Source: Geobacter sp. OR-1 (GTDB lineage Bacteria > Desulfobacterota > Desulfuromonadia > Geobacterales > DSM-12255). Taken from it: 64,000 nucleotides of DNA. The DNA is taken from the NCBI RefSeq assembly GCF_000813145.1, contig NZ_BAZF01000002.1, positions 1 through 64,000 on the forward strand, read 5' to 3'. Below, one piece after another: positions 52,596-62,338 of this stretch (the stretch's first letter is position 1; each line of letters opens with the position of its first letter). The translations under genes were made by a program, and so were the position numbers. The notes under the pieces are model-generated. The model made no database searches and was not told the DNA's origin. It saw nothing but the letters and a program-made list of their open reading frames with translations.

Positions 52596-53882
52596 CTAAA
52601 TTCCCTTCACCTGGACCGGCCTGAACTGATTGGTCTGGTTACCAACCCCCAGCTGGCCGCTGGAATTCTCACCCCAGCTCCACAAGGTACCATCGGCCAT
52701 TCTGGCATGGCTGTGATCCCAGGCTGCCGAAATCGTCGGCGGCAATATGCCGGTCACTGCTTTCAGGCGAAAATTGGCTATTGCCACCGGTGTATACCTG
52801 TTTTCCGTCGTGCCGTCCCCCAACTGGCCGAACACATTATACCCCCAGGCATACAGCACGTCGCTGACCGGGTCGTAGGCCAGCGAATGACTGGCGCCGG
52901 CGGCAATAAGCGCCGCAGAGGTCAGCCCTGGAATGGTAATCTTGACCGGGATTTCGGAAAAGATATTTTCCCCGTGCACGCCGTTACCGAGCTGGCCGAA
53001 GTAGTTGTAACCCCAGGCCCAGATATAGCCGTCCGAGTCGAGCGCCAGGCTGTGGCTCCCGCCGGCGGCGATCTTTACCACATTTACCGCGCGGTCCGGA
53101 TTGTCAAGGAACTGCACCAGGGCCGGATAGAACCGGTTCGGCTTGTCGCGGGGCAAGCCGTCTCCCACCTGGCCCCACTGGTTGTAACCCCAGCCCCAGA
53201 CCGTACCGTCACTCTTCAGCGCCAGGGCATGACTGCCGCCGGCGGCAATCGCCGTAACCCCGGACAGCGGGCTGGAAACAGCGGCCACGACAACTTTGTC
53301 GGCCATCTGGCTGCTGTAATTGCCGAAGGTATTCTGGTTTGACAACCGTCCCAGCTGGCCATGGTCGTTCTTACCCCAGGACCAGACCGTGCCGTTTCGG
53401 TCCAGGGCAAGGCTGAAATACCCTCCAGCGGCAACCGCGGTAATCCCTGAAAGAGATGCAGTGGTCCCGTATTTCCTGACCGTAACCGGGACAGAACTAT
53501 TGGGGGTCTGGTTGTCGGCTGTCAGGCCGTTGCCGAGCTGGCCGTACCGGTTGAACCCCCAGGCCCTGACCGTGCTGTATTTCTGAAACGCCAGCGTATG
53601 GTTGGACCCGACTGAGACTCCGTTGCCGCTGTAACCGGCAAACCCCAACGGCACCTTCACCGGAGACGAGCTGTTGTTGGTATTGCCGTTGCCGAGCTGG
53701 CCGGATTCGTTCCCGCCCCAGGTATAAAGCTCGGTATTGTTCAGTAAAACTGCCATGTGGGGATAAAACACGATCGGGTCCGACGAGGCGGTGGTCCCGG
53801 ATGAATTCCCCCCACCGCCGCCGCAGGCGCTTAATGCGGCAACCCCGGCAAAAAGCAGCAGGCATGATTTCCAGCGATGCAT
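52596..53882 (-). CDS. RCC1-repeat lipoprotein
   Basis: ATG at 53882 chosen because AGAGG lies 8 bases upstream and because it opens onto a lipoprotein signal peptide with lipobox ALSAC (Cys20) and a Gly-rich linker. The 428-residue body is made of about seven RCC1/beta-propeller repeats, each with an -AWG-N--GQLG-G- and -AAG--HSLAL- pattern (for example TWGGNESGQLGNGNT and AAGGSHSLALDSDG). These should fold into one seven-bladed propeller on the cell surface or in the periplasm. Such proteins are frequent in Geobacter genomes. Function is unknown. Confidence 0.88.
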   Translation of the reverse strand: MHRWKSCLLLFAGVAALSACGGGGGNSSGTTASSDPIVFYPHMAVLLNNTELYTWGGNESGQLGNGNTNNSSSPVKVPLGFAGYSGNGVSVGSNHTLAFQKYSTVRAWGFNRYGQLGNGLTADNQTPNSSVPVTVRKYGTTASLSGITAVAAGGYFSLALDRNGTVWSWGKNDHGQLGRLSNQNTFGNYSSQMADKVVVAAVSSPLSGVTAIAAGGSHALALKSDGTVWGWGYNQWGQVGDGLPRDKPNRFYPALVQFLDNPDRAVNVVKIAAGGSHSLALDSDGYIWAWGYNYFGQLGNGVHGENIFSEIPVKITIPGLTSAALIAAGASHSLAYDPVSDVLYAWGYNVFGQLGDGTTENRYTPVAIANFRLKAVTGILPPTISAAWDHSHARMADGTLWSWGENSSGQLGVGNQTNQFRPVQVKGI

Positions 53883-53905
53883 ATAGGTGTCCTCTTTTCT
53901 TGGAT

Positions 53906-54943
53906 TCATTCCGATTGTTTTATATCGCTCCGCGGTTCCCCGACTGCGCCGAAGGTCAGCAAACACGATTCTCCCGGCTTGAGCCCGGCAAATGAACTGT
54001 GGCCGAGAAACTCCTCCTGCCAGAAACCGGCAGCATCTCCCGGCGGCAGAAACCGGTCGGTACTGTTGGTTATCGTTACTGCCACACTTTTCTGCAAGTC
54101 CGGCATCGGTTTCACTGCCGTCACCGGCAACCGCACCGAATTAACCCGGGCAGGATTGCCAGGCCTGACCGCAAGCGGTACGCTGCTCCCGGCCCCGGAG
54201 ATCCCGGCAGCAACCAGTTGTACGGTGTCGGCACCGGCGCTATCCGGAACCCTTGCCATCATGGTAACGTCTGCCGCATCCCCGGCAATCCTGACATCGT
54301 AATAGGGGGTCCAGCCCCGGTCACCCGTAATGTAGGAGATGCCGACCTTGCCCCGCCGCCCCTCGATCCAGATCCGGGCAACGGTTCCGGAGACCTTTTC
54401 ACTCTTTTTCAGGGCCACGACCTTCCGGTCCAGTTCTTTCAGGTCACGCTCCACCTTGCGCCTGGCGCGATAGACCTCTTCCAGGCGGGAGATCGCATAA
54501 TCGGTCCCCTGGCGGATCGCTGTCAGCGGCTCCGGGTTGGTCCGGGTGCGTTTCGGCGCTTTGCTCCCCTGGGACTTGGCTGTGGCCTTGAATATCTCCT
54601 CTTTCACCCCCAGCGCCTTGAGACGGTCCCGCAGCTCCTCCCGGCGTTCATCCAGGCGGGCCAGCTCCTTTTCATCGCTCTTGCCCGGCTTTACCGGTTC
54701 CAGCTCCACCCGGGCCAGCCGGCATCCGACAAGCGGCCTGGCCCGGAATGAGCCGGGCCGCATCGTAGGCGGAAGGAGCAATTCCCGGTAAGAATTTTCC
54801 ACGGGGAGTTCCTGTTCAACCTTGGCGCCGTCGAGATACCAGGTTACGGTCTTGCCGCCAGCAGCCAGGGCACCGGCTGGCGATGCGCCCCCCAGCAGAA
54901 TCAGGCCCAGCAGGGCCTTGAAGATTATGCTATTTCTGAACAT
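53906..54943 (-). CDS. DUF4139-domain exported protein
   Basis: ATG at 54943 overlaps the FKBP gene end by 14 bases. The ~345-residue protein has a signal peptide (ending GALAAG), an N-terminal beta region, and a long helical coiled segment (~85-185, with repeated Arg/Lys/Glu and LDERREELRDRLKAL). The C-terminal domain carries the hallmark RGWTPYYDVRI of DUF4139 (MuiA-like) proteins and PARVNSVRLPVTAVKPM beta strands. A related two-domain arrangement (DUF4140 plus DUF4139) is widespread and uncharacterised. Expected in the periplasm. In one transcriptional run with the FKBP gene. Confidence 0.75.
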   Translation of the reverse strand: MFRNSIIFKALLGLILLGGASPAGALAAGGKTVTWYLDGAKVEQELPVENSYRELLLPPTMRPGSFRARPLVGCRLARVELEPVKPGKSDEKELARLDERREELRDRLKALGVKEEIFKATAKSQGSKAPKRTRTNPEPLTAIRQGTDYAISRLEEVYRARRKVERDLKELDRKVVALKKSEKVSGTVARIWIEGRRGKVGISYITGDRGWTPYYDVRIAGDAADVTMMARVPDSAGADTVQLVAAGISGAGSSVPLAVRPGNPARVNSVRLPVTAVKPMPDLQKSVAVTITNSTDRFLPPGDAAGFWQEEFLGHSSFAGLKPGESCLLTFGAVGEPRSDIKQSE

Positions 54944-55400
54944 CCAGCAGTTCCACATCAAATATCAGTGTGGCATTGGGAGGGATAACCCCGCCTGCGC
55001 CGCGAGCGCCGTAACCGAGGTTTGCCGGAATGGTCAGACGCCGTTTGCCCCCGACCTTCATCGTCATAACCCCTTCATCCCATCCCGGGATGACCTGGCC
55101 GGCGCCGATAACAAATTGAAACGGCTCGTTCCGGTCCACAGAGCTGTCAAACTTGGTCCCGTTCACCAACCATCCGGTGTAATGAACCTTTACCGGCTTT
55201 CCTTTTATTGGCGAGGCGCCGGTGCCGACCTTGGCATCCTGATACGAAAGCCCGGTCGGTGTGGTCACGCTCTTGGCCTTGAGTTCGGGGATCGCGGACT
55301 TGACGGTCCCTGCTGACTGCGCCTCCTTCTGAGCGCACGCCGGTATGACAATGGCAACGACAAGCAGCAGAACGGCAATTACTTTTTCAACAGTTCTCAT
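54930..55400 (-). CDS. FKBP-type peptidyl-prolyl isomerase, lipoprotein
   Basis: A 156-residue exported isomerase that speeds cis-trans proline switching in envelope proteins. The signal peptide ends in lipobox VIPAC (Cys22). The single FKBP domain (~50-156) has VKVHYTGWLVNGTKFDSSVDR, PFQFVIGAGQVIPGWDEGV, RRLTIPANLGYGARGAGG and ATLIFDVELLDV, with the drug-binding aromatic pocket residues in place. GTTAAC-rich DNA and AGGAG precede the ATG. Its end overlaps the DUF4139 gene start, so the two are coupled. Confidence 0.94.
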   Translation of the reverse strand: MRTVEKVIAVLLLVVAIVIPACAQKEAQSAGTVKSAIPELKAKSVTTPTGLSYQDAKVGTGASPIKGKPVKVHYTGWLVNGTKFDSSVDRNEPFQFVIGAGQVIPGWDEGVMTMKVGGKRRLTIPANLGYGARGAGGVIPPNATLIFDVELLDVQK

Positions 55401-55453
55401 TGGTTAACTCCTCTTGATTCCATTATTTTTTTAAATTAAACCACTGGAAAAAA

Positions 55454-56695
55454 CTATTTCAACAGATGGAGAAAAAGCCCTGACCTCAGTTTCGGCTCAA
55501 ACCAGGTGGATTTCGGCGGCATGATCTTGTCGGCATCGGCAAGAGAGATCAGCTCCCCGATCGAAGTTGGATAAAGGGAAAATGCCACTGCATAGTCGCC
55601 GCTGTCCACCAGCCGGACCAGTTCCTCCACCCCCCTGATACCGCCGACGAAATGGATGCGCTGATCGGTCCTGGGATTGCGGATACCGAGCACCGGGTTG
55701 AGCAGATTATTCTGCAGGATGGAGACATCGAGATGGTTGACCGTGTCGGTTTCATCAAAAGAATCATCCCTGGCGACCAGTTCATACCACTTGCCCGCCA
55801 GGTACATCCCGAACTGATGCCGCTCTTTAGGGGCCACGGAAGATAAAACCGGGGTTACATCGAAATTCTCCGCCACCCTTGACATGAACTCAGCCACCGT
55901 AAGATTGTTAAGATCGCGCACGGCGCGGTTGTAGGGCATTATGTTCAGTTCATTGTCCGGGAAAATAACGGCCAGAAAATAATTGTACTCTTCGGTCCCT
56001 CTGTGCGCAGGGTTGCCGGCGGCACGGAGATCGCGAACCCTGCCGGCTGCGGCGCTGCGATGGTGGCCATCCGCTACGTACATGTTCGGGATCACGGCGA
56101 ACATGGCGGTGAGCCGTTCGATGGTCGCAGGATCGTCTATGATCCAGAAGGTGTGGCGAACATTGTCGCTGGCAATAAAATCGTACTCCGGAGCAGCGGA
56201 AGCAGCCCGGGAGACCAGGTCGGCAATACCTTTGTCAAAATGGTAGGTAAAGAAAACCGGTTCATCGTTAGCGTCGAGATAGTCGATGTGGCGCACCCGG
56301 TCGTCTTCCTTGTCGGCCCGGGTATGTTCATGCTTTTTGATGACGCCGCTGACATAGTCATCGACCGAGGCGCAGGTCACCAGTCCGGTCTGAATGACAT
56401 CGCCCATCTGCTGGCGATAGACATAGTAGCAGTCTGATTTGTCCTGAAACAGTACGCCTCGATTCATCAATTCCGCAAGGTTTTCCCTCCCCCGGACATA
56501 CACCGCCTCGCTATAGTGATCGATATCCGGAGCAAGGTCGATCTCGGGCCGGGAAATATGCAGAAAGCTGTCCGGTTCGCCTGCAGCCATTTCCCTGGCC
56601 TCGGCGGCATCCATGACATCGTAAGGCGGAGCTGCAACCCGGCTCGCCAGGTTTTTGACCGGCCGCACTGCTCTGAAAGGCTTGATTTTTGCCAT
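55454..56695 (-). CDS. DUF1015 family protein
   Basis: A 413-residue cytoplasmic protein with the DUF1015 hallmarks: IKPFRAVRPVKNLASRVAAPPYDV at the start, SFLHISRPEI, the central KKHEHTRADKEDDRVRH, and YVADGHHRSAAAGRVRD. This family includes the ADP-dependent serine kinase SerK of some archaea, and the ADGHHR segment is shared, so a kinase activity is possible but not shown for bacterial members. AGAGGGACCT precedes the ATG. Probably in the same run as the downstream FKBP gene, from which it is separated by 53 bases. Confidence 0.88.
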   Translation of the reverse strand: MAKIKPFRAVRPVKNLASRVAAPPYDVMDAAEAREMAAGEPDSFLHISRPEIDLAPDIDHYSEAVYVRGRENLAELMNRGVLFQDKSDCYYVYRQQMGDVIQTGLVTCASVDDYVSGVIKKHEHTRADKEDDRVRHIDYLDANDEPVFFTYHFDKGIADLVSRAASAAPEYDFIASDNVRHTFWIIDDPATIERLTAMFAVIPNMYVADGHHRSAAAGRVRDLRAAGNPAHRGTEEYNYFLAVIFPDNELNIMPYNRAVRDLNNLTVAEFMSRVAENFDVTPVLSSVAPKERHQFGMYLAGKWYELVARDDSFDETDTVNHLDVSILQNNLLNPVLGIRNPRTDQRIHFVGGIRGVEELVRLVDSGDYAVAFSLYPTSIGELISLADADKIMPPKSTWFEPKLRSGLFLHLLK

Positions 56696-56743
56696 AGGTC
56701 CCTCTCTTGTGAATCCAATCCGTTCCGTTATTAGAGCAGCAAT

Positions 56744-57550
56744 TTAAAAGTACCGCTTGGCGCCGATGAACCGCTTGGAAAAATACGCCTCATCGAGCGC
56801 CGATACCTTGATCTCGTCCCCGCGCCGCGGGGCATGGACGAATTTACGGTCCCCGATATAAATACCGACATGGTTGATCCGGTCCTCGGATTCCCCGAAA
56901 AATACCAGATCGCCATCTTTAAGATCGTCGATCCCCACAATCTCGCCGACCCGGTATTGCTCGCGCGAGGTCCTCGGGATATTGATTCCGCACAGGTTGT
57001 AGACCGCACGCACGAAACCGCTGCAATCCATCCCCTCGACAACCGTGTCGCCCCCCCAGCGATACGGAATCCCCACGAACCGTTCGGCGGTCCGGGCCGC
57101 GATCCCGCCCATGTCGCCACCTGCGGAGGCGTGCCGTTTTACGGTCCCGTGCTCCGCCGGTTTTCTGACTTCAGCCGGATACCCTTTCTTCAGCACCGGC
57201 TCCGTGGGTGAAGCGATAAAATAGGAGGTGAGCAGCTTCTCCTGCTGCAGCTTTGCCGCAGCCTGCCGCGCCGCGTTGCGGGTACGGAAATCACCGAAAC
57301 GGACCGCGTAGACCCCATCCTCTTTGCGAAAATAAAACGCCTCGACCCCTTTTTCCTGTAGCCGCGCTGCGAGCCGCTCCGCGTTCTTAACCTCGCGAAA
57401 CGCGCCGACCTGAATCGTGAAACCGATCCGGCTGATCCCCTGTTGGCCGGATTGCCCCTTCTTCAGAGAGGTCGCGCACCCGGGAGTAGCCAGCAGCAAG
57501 ACAACTACCGCTGCAATCAATTGTATCCGAAAAAATCTCATAAGGGCCAT
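56744..57550 (-). CDS. SPOR and NlpC/P60 domain lipoprotein
   Basis: A 268-residue envelope hydrolase. It has a signal peptide with lipobox ATPGC (Cys26) and a SPOR domain (~40-115, FTIQVGAFREVKNAERLAARL), which binds denuded peptidoglycan at division sites. The NlpC/P60 domain (~150-268) has the catalytic Cys in EGMDCSGFVRAVYN and His in INHVGIYIGDRKFVHAP. It should cut peptide stems of peptidoglycan. A second in-frame ATG three codons on is equally likely as the start. It lies 6 bases after prfB on the same strand. Confidence 0.92.
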   Translation of the reverse strand: MALMRFFRIQLIAAVVVLLLATPGCATSLKKGQSGQQGISRIGFTIQVGAFREVKNAERLAARLQEKGVEAFYFRKEDGVYAVRFGDFRTRNAARQAAAKLQQEKLLTSYFIASPTEPVLKKGYPAEVRKPAEHGTVKRHASAGGDMGGIAARTAERFVGIPYRWGGDTVVEGMDCSGFVRAVYNLCGINIPRTSREQYRVGEIVGIDDLKDGDLVFFGESEDRINHVGIYIGDRKFVHAPRRGDEIKVSALDEAYFSKRFIGAKRYF

Positions 57551-57556
57551 AAACTA

Positions 57557-58673
57557 TCAATCGGTATCGGTGACATTCCGGCGCACGCCCATCAGAAACG
57601 CGACCACAAAATCTTCCAGCTCCCCGTCCAGCACGGCGTCAGGGTTGCCGGTCTCCACCCCGGTACGAAGGTCCTTGACCATCTTGTACGGATGCAGCAC
57701 ATAGGAGCGGATCTGACTCCCCCAGCCGATTTCCTTCTTCTCTCCAGAGATCTCCGAGGCCTGGGCCTCACGTTCCTGAAGCTCCTTCTCATAGAGCTTG
57801 GCCCGGAGAACCCGCATCGCAGTGGCCTTGTTCATATGCTGGCTCCGCTCGGTCTGGCAGGCAACCACAATCCCGGTGGGGATATGGGTGATCCGGACCG
57901 CGGAATCGGTAGTGTTGACATGCTGGCCGCCGGCGCCGCTGGAGCGGTAGGTATCCACCCGGAGGTCCGATTCGACGACCTTCACGTCGATATCGTCGGC
58001 GATCTCCGGAAAGGCGAAAACCGAGGCAAACGAGGTATGCCGGCGCGCATTGCTGTCAAAAGGAGATATTCTCACCAGCCGGTGGATGCCGATTTCAGCC
58101 TTCAGGTAGCCGTAGGCGTATTCGCCAGTCACTGCAAAGGTCACGCTCTTTACGCCTGCTTCGTCACCGGCCTGATAATCGGTGATATCGGTCTTCCACC
58201 CCTTCCGCTCGCAGTACCGGAGGTACATCCTGAGCAGCATTTCCGCCCAGTCCTGCGACTCGGTCCCGCCGGCACCGGCATTGATGGAGAAAAAACAGTT
58301 GCTGCGGTCATGGGGGCCGGACAGCATCCGCTGGAACTCGGCCTGCGACACTTCCTGCTCCAGCCGGTCATTCATCTCCGCGACCTCGGCAAGCACCTCC
58401 TGGTCCTCGGCCTCCTGGCCGAGTTCGATCATCACCCGGACATCCTCGGCCAGGCGGCTGCACCGGTCCCATCCTTCCACTATCTTCTCGAGGGAGGTCC
58501 GCTCCTTAAGCACCTGCTGGGCAGTCTCCTGGTCGTCCCAGAACCCGGGCGCCGCAATGCGCGACTCCATCTCCTGGATCGTCTCCCGTTTCGCTTCTAC
58601 GTCAAAGAGACCCCCGAAGCTTGGCGATACGGTCCGCAAGGGATTCTATGCGTGCGACTTCTTCTCTGAACAT
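57557..58673 (-). CDS. prfB: Peptide chain release factor 2 with programmed +1 frameshift
   Basis: RF2 releases peptides at UGA and UAA stops. The gene starts with ATG at 58673 (AGGAG upstream), reads 23 codons (ending KLRGSL) and meets TGA at 58604-58602. A +1 shift at CTT-TGA-C continues into the 360-codon main frame ([13 protein letters not shown]...). The internal ribosome-site-like CGGGGG sits three bases before CTT, as in E. coli. Main-frame landmarks are [14 protein letters not shown] with the GGQ catalytic loop and the stop-codon-reading [16 protein letters not shown] region. Translation of the main frame alone would miss the true N terminus. It overlaps lnt by 28 bases. Confidence 0.93.
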
Positions 58674-60241
58674 CTGGTGCTCCTATTCCATATTTTTTCT
58701 TTATTTGCAACGGATTTTACCCCGATCAGCAGGGTCAGCGCGAGACAGGCAACGGCAAAAAAGTCCCCGAACCGGTTGTAGAGGGTCCCGCCGGTCCCGG
58801 GCCTGACCTCACCGGTCAGCGCCGCCTCCCGGAATATCTGGGTCATGCCGTTGAAATGCCCTTTGCTGTCGATTATTGCGGTAATGCCGGTATTGGTGGC
58901 CCGCACCAGCGGCACCCGGTTTTCCACGGCCCGGAATACGGTCATGGATAGATGCTGGTACGGTGCCGACGACCGTTTGTACCAGGCGTCGTTGGAGATA
59001 TTGACCAGCAGCCGCGCTCCGGCATTGACGTACGCCCGGGACAGCTCCGGAAAGATCCCTTCAAAGCAGACCAGCACCCCGATCCTGGTTTTGCCGATAT
59101 CGAGCGGCACGGCAGCCGTTCCCGGCGCAAAGTCTCCAATCCCCTCCACCAGCTTGTTGACAAAAGGGAGAAGCCGCTTCAACGGGACGTATTCGCCGAA
59201 CGGCACCAGATGGATCTTGTCGCTCCGGCCGCCGATTTCGCCGTCAGCATTCACCAGGAAAGCGCTGTTGAGAAATCTGATGGACCCGCCTTCGGCCTTA
59301 TACGCCGGACTGCCGAAAACCAGGGGGGCATGCAGTCCGGCCGCCAGCTTTCTGACCCGGTCGGCATACGCGGTCTCTTTCTGGAAGAAAAACGGGGTGG
59401 CGCTCTCGGGCCATACGACCAGATCGGGTCCGAACGGCGCCACCGACTCGGTCAGGCGCTCGTAGATCCTGACCGTCTCTTCCTGGAACGCTGGGTCCCA
59501 TTTGACATCCTGGGAGATGTTTCCCTGGATGAGCGCCACTTTCAGGGGCGTACCGGCCTCAGGCGATGTCAACCGGACAAAACCGTAGGCGACCGTGGCG
59601 ATCATCAGCCCGACTGCTGCGGCAATCGTCCAGATCCGTTTTCCCAGAGTACCGTTGCCGGAAAAAAACTGGTATGCCCGGAACAGGCCGACATTTGCCA
59701 GCACAATCAAAAAACTCACGCCGTAAACGCCCGAGATGTCGGCAATCTGTATCAGCGGCAGTATCTTGTACTGGGAATAACCCAGGCTGGCCCAGGGGAA
59801 TCCGGTCAAGGCAAACGAACGGAGATACTCCATCCCCACCCAGACCACCGGGAACGAGAGACCGGCGCCGATCCCCGCCAACTCTCCGGCCCTTACCAGC
59901 GCGATGCTCGTCGCCAGATAAAAGGCGAGGTAGGCGGCCATGACAAGCATAAGCAGTATGCTTACCACGATCGGGAGCCTGCCGTAGCTGTTCATGACTA
60001 TGACCAGCCAGTAGACTATCCCGGTATAGGCGGTTAAACCGGTAATCGCCCCGAGCCTGAAGGCGTTTTTCACGGACAGATTGTCAACCGACTTGAGCAG
60101 CGGAACAAAAGCGCACCAGGCAAGCAGCGAGAGACCGGGCTTCGGAAATGAAAACGCCAGGAGCAGACCGGACAACGCCGCTGACAGACAAGCGCTCTTC
60201 GACACCCGCTCCTGATCGGAACAGTTTGGATTATCTGACAT
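58646..60241 (-). CDS. lnt: Apolipoprotein N-acyltransferase Lnt
   Basis: Adds the third acyl chain to the N-terminal cysteine of lipoproteins in the inner membrane. The 531-residue protein has about six N-terminal membrane helices (~20-215) and a periplasmic nitrilase-like domain with its three catalytic residues visible: Glu in [12 protein letters not shown], Lys in [13 protein letters not shown] and Cys in [13 protein letters not shown] last membrane helix sits near the C terminus. Several lipoproteins in this window are its expected substrates. The gene sits 7 bases after corC on the same strand. Confidence 0.95.
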   Translation of the reverse strand: MSDNPNCSDQERVSKSACLSAALSGLLLAFSFPKPGLSLLAWCAFVPLLKSVDNLSVKNAFRLGAITGLTAYTGIVYWLVIVMNSYGRLPIVVSILLMLVMAAYLAFYLATSIALVRAGELAGIGAGLSFPVVWVGMEYLRSFALTGFPWASLGYSQYKILPLIQIADISGVYGVSFLIVLANVGLFRAYQFFSGNGTLGKRIWTIAAAVGLMIATVAYGFVRLTSPEAGTPLKVALIQGNISQDVKWDPAFQEETVRIYERLTESVAPFGPDLVVWPESATPFFFQKETAYADRVRKLAAGLHAPLVFGSPAYKAEGGSIRFLNSAFLVNADGEIGGRSDKIHLVPFGEYVPLKRLLPFVNKLVEGIGDFAPGTAAVPLDIGKTRIGVLVCFEGIFPELSRAYVNAGARLLVNISNDAWYKRSSAPYQHLSMTVFRAVENRVPLVRATNTGITAIIDSKGHFNGMTQIFREAALTGEVRPGTGGTLYNRFGDFFAVACLALTLLIGVKSVANKEKIWNRSTRCSEKKSHA

Positions 60242-60248
60242 CAGCTAT

Positions 60249-61097
60249 TCAGTCCTCGCCGGTTATCTCCGGAACGCGTTCCACCCTCACCTTGATCACC
60301 CGGCGCTCATCCGCCTCCAGAACGGTTATCCTGAGATTGTCCACCGACACCACTTCGCCGCTTTCCGGAATTCGTCCGGTGAGATGGAAGGCCAGTCCGC
60401 CGACGGTGTCGAACTTTTCCCGCTCGATCCTGATCCCGAAATGTTCCTCAAGCTCCTCGATCGGCAGCCGGGCATCGGCAAGCACGGAGCCATCTTCGTC
60501 CTCTACGAGCCGCTCCTCTTCGGTGTCGTACTCGTCCTGAATGTCTCCCACTATCTCCTCAAGCAGGTCTTCGATCGTCAGCAGCCCCGATGTGCCGCCA
60601 TATTCGTCCACAACAATCGCCAGATGAATCCGTTTCTTGCGAAACTCCTGGAGCATCTCCTCCAGATTCTTGGATTCCGGGATAAACATGGCAGAACGCA
60701 TTATCGACCGGATATGGATATCGTTGTCTTCCTTCCCCCAGAGCTTGAGCAGGTCCTTGGCATACAGGAGCCCCACGATATTGTCCATGGTCCCGTCATA
60801 AACCGGTATTCGTGAATGACCGCAAGCGATTATGGTATCCAGCGCCTCACGAACCGGGGCATCGATCGGGATGCATGCCATATCGGTCCGCGGCACCATC
60901 ACTTCCCTGACAACGGTATCGCCGAGGGCAAAGATGGAACGGATCATGGCGTTTTCCTCTTCGTTGATGATCCCTTCTTCTTCCCCGGCGTCCATCAGTT
61001 CCTGGATCTCTTCTTCGGTAACCTTTCTCCTGCCGGACAGGAACCTGTTGAGGTTTTCCCATAAACCGTTTTTCTTTCTACTACCTGCGTCGTCCAA
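60249..61097 (-). CDS. corC: CBS and CorC/HlyC-type transporter-associated domain protein
   Basis: A ~282-residue cytoplasmic protein with a CBS pair (~65-185; VMVPRTDMACIPID, IACGHSRIPVYDGTMDNIVGLLY, VVDEYGGTSGLLTIEDLLEEIVGDI) and a C-terminal CorC_HlyC domain (~200-280). Homologues assist Mg/Co efflux, and in this operon type may act in envelope stress. The TTG at 61097 is preferred because AGGAG lies 8 bases upstream; another TTG at 61115 gives a slightly longer form with no ribosome site. It lies between lnt and the dgkA-PAP2 gene. Confidence 0.85.
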   Translation of the reverse strand: MDDAGSRKKNGLWENLNRFLSGRRKVTEEEIQELMDAGEEEGIINEEENAMIRSIFALGDTVVREVMVPRTDMACIPIDAPVREALDTIIACGHSRIPVYDGTMDNIVGLLYAKDLLKLWGKEDNDIHIRSIMRSAMFIPESKNLEEMLQEFRKKRIHLAIVVDEYGGTSGLLTIEDLLEEIVGDIQDEYDTEEERLVEDEDGSVLADARLPIEELEEHFGIRIEREKFDTVGGLAFHLTGRIPESGEVVSVDNLRITVLEADERRVIKVRVERVPEITGED

Positions 61098-61135
61098 AAA
61101 AGAATCTCCTGTCAATAATTATGAAACAGATCGCC

Positions 61136-61843
61136 TTAGTGATAGTAACGAAACAGAAGCACAATAAACAGCGTCAGCACTATGCCGGTAACCGCACCGA
61201 GCAACACCTCGCGCATCGAGTGGATATGCAGCAGGAGCCGCGAGTGCGAAACCATGACGGCAAGTCCGATAGTGAGTACGGAAATCAGCGGATCCTGCGT
61301 GGAAAGCGATACCACGGTCGCAACGGAAAAGGCAACCGCTGCATGGCCACTGGGGAGCCCGCCTTCAAGAGGGGTACCCTTGCCGGATATCGCCTTGAGA
61401 ATTACGACCACAATTACAACAACCAGCAGAGAGACCAGCGTCCCCATCTCGGAAGGGTTTCCTACCACGCCAAGCGCCTCCTTGTAAATGGGAAAAATGT
61501 ATTTCGACAGGATCAGATAACCCATCACCACAGCGCCGATCGAAGCCATCAGCACCGCGCCGGCGGCCACGTCCTTGGCCGTCTTGGCGAGCGGGTGATA
61601 CTCCGTGGTGACGAGGTCCACCACCGCCTCGATCGCGGTATTCATCAGTTCGGCAAAGAGGACGAAACAGACGGACAGGGAGATCAGGATAAATTCTGTG
61701 TCGGTGACCCCCAGCATCAGGATCAGCGGAAACAGAAACAGCGCGGCCAGGAAATGGCGGCGCATATGCTTCTGGGTCCGGGCCGTATGGATGATCCCTT
61801 CAATGGCACAGTTGACGGAATCTATGAAACGGGTCGGCTTCAT
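61136..61843 (-). CDS. Diacylglycerol kinase fused to PAP2 phosphatase domain
   Basis: A 235-residue membrane protein of two parts. The N-terminal DgkA-type kinase (~1-115, three helices) shows the catalytic ELMNTAIEAVVDLVT. The C-terminal PAP2-type phosphatase segment (~130-235) carries PSGHAAVAFS and SHSRLLLHIHSMREV, the latter with Glu in place of the usual Asp near the last motif. The first part phosphorylates undecaprenol or diacylglycerol. The second could remove phosphate from the same lipid class, giving a salvage or switching pair. The fusion is a known but not universal arrangement. Confidence 0.88.
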   Translation of the reverse strand: MKPTRFIDSVNCAIEGIIHTARTQKHMRRHFLAALFLFPLILMLGVTDTEFILISLSVCFVLFAELMNTAIEAVVDLVTTEYHPLAKTAKDVAAGAVLMASIGAVVMGYLILSKYIFPIYKEALGVVGNPSEMGTLVSLLVVVIVVVILKAISGKGTPLEGGLPSGHAAVAFSVATVVSLSTQDPLISVLTIGLAVMVSHSRLLLHIHSMREVLLGAVTGIVLTLFIVLLFRYYH

Positions 61844-61882
61844 CGCTGCCGGCTCCTTCCCGTTACCCGGATCATGCCTGCA

Positions 61883-62338
61883 TCACCCAATCAAACCCTC
61901 CTGCCTCAACAGTTGAAACAGTTCCTGCTCCTTGGCCTCCATCCTGGCAGCCTCTTTTTCACCGCTCCGTTCATGGTCATAGCCCGACAGGTGCAGGATC
62001 CCATGCAGAAGCAGGAAGCAGAACCGCTCGTAAAAAGGAATCCCGGCATCATCGGCCTCCCTGGCAGCAGTATCGGCCGAGATCACCACATCACCCAGCA
62101 TTTCGGGATTAAGATGCCCGAATTCGCCCTCGCGCAGGGAAAAGGATATGACGTTGGTCGGACGGTCCTTGGCGAGATACTCGCGGTTGATGATCCTGAT
62201 GGCCCGGTCGCCCACGATTGAAAGCGACAGCTCGCTACCTTCCGCTCCCAAGGCGCTTAAGACCCTCTCCGCCACTTTTCTGATCTGCGGTATCGATATC
62301 CGGTGCCGCCGCTGCCGGTTCACTATCCCTATTCTCAA
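61883..62338 (-). CDS. ybeY: Endoribonuclease YbeY
   Basis: A 151-residue metal-dependent RNase needed for 16S rRNA 3'-end maturation and ribosome quality control. The three-histidine zinc motif is visible as HGILHLSGYDHE, and the earlier INREYLAKDRPTNVISF segment is typical. TTG start with GGAGG seven bases upstream. Its first ~100 bases overlap the 3' end of the pgpH-like gene on the same strand, a normal arrangement in this cluster. Confidence 0.94.
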   Translation of the reverse strand: MRIGIVNRQRRHRISIPQIRKVAERVLSALGAEGSELSLSIVGDRAIRIINREYLAKDRPTNVISFSLREGEFGHLNPEMLGDVVISADTAAREADDAGIPFYERFCFLLLHGILHLSGYDHERSGEKEAARMEAKEQELFQLLRQEGLIG

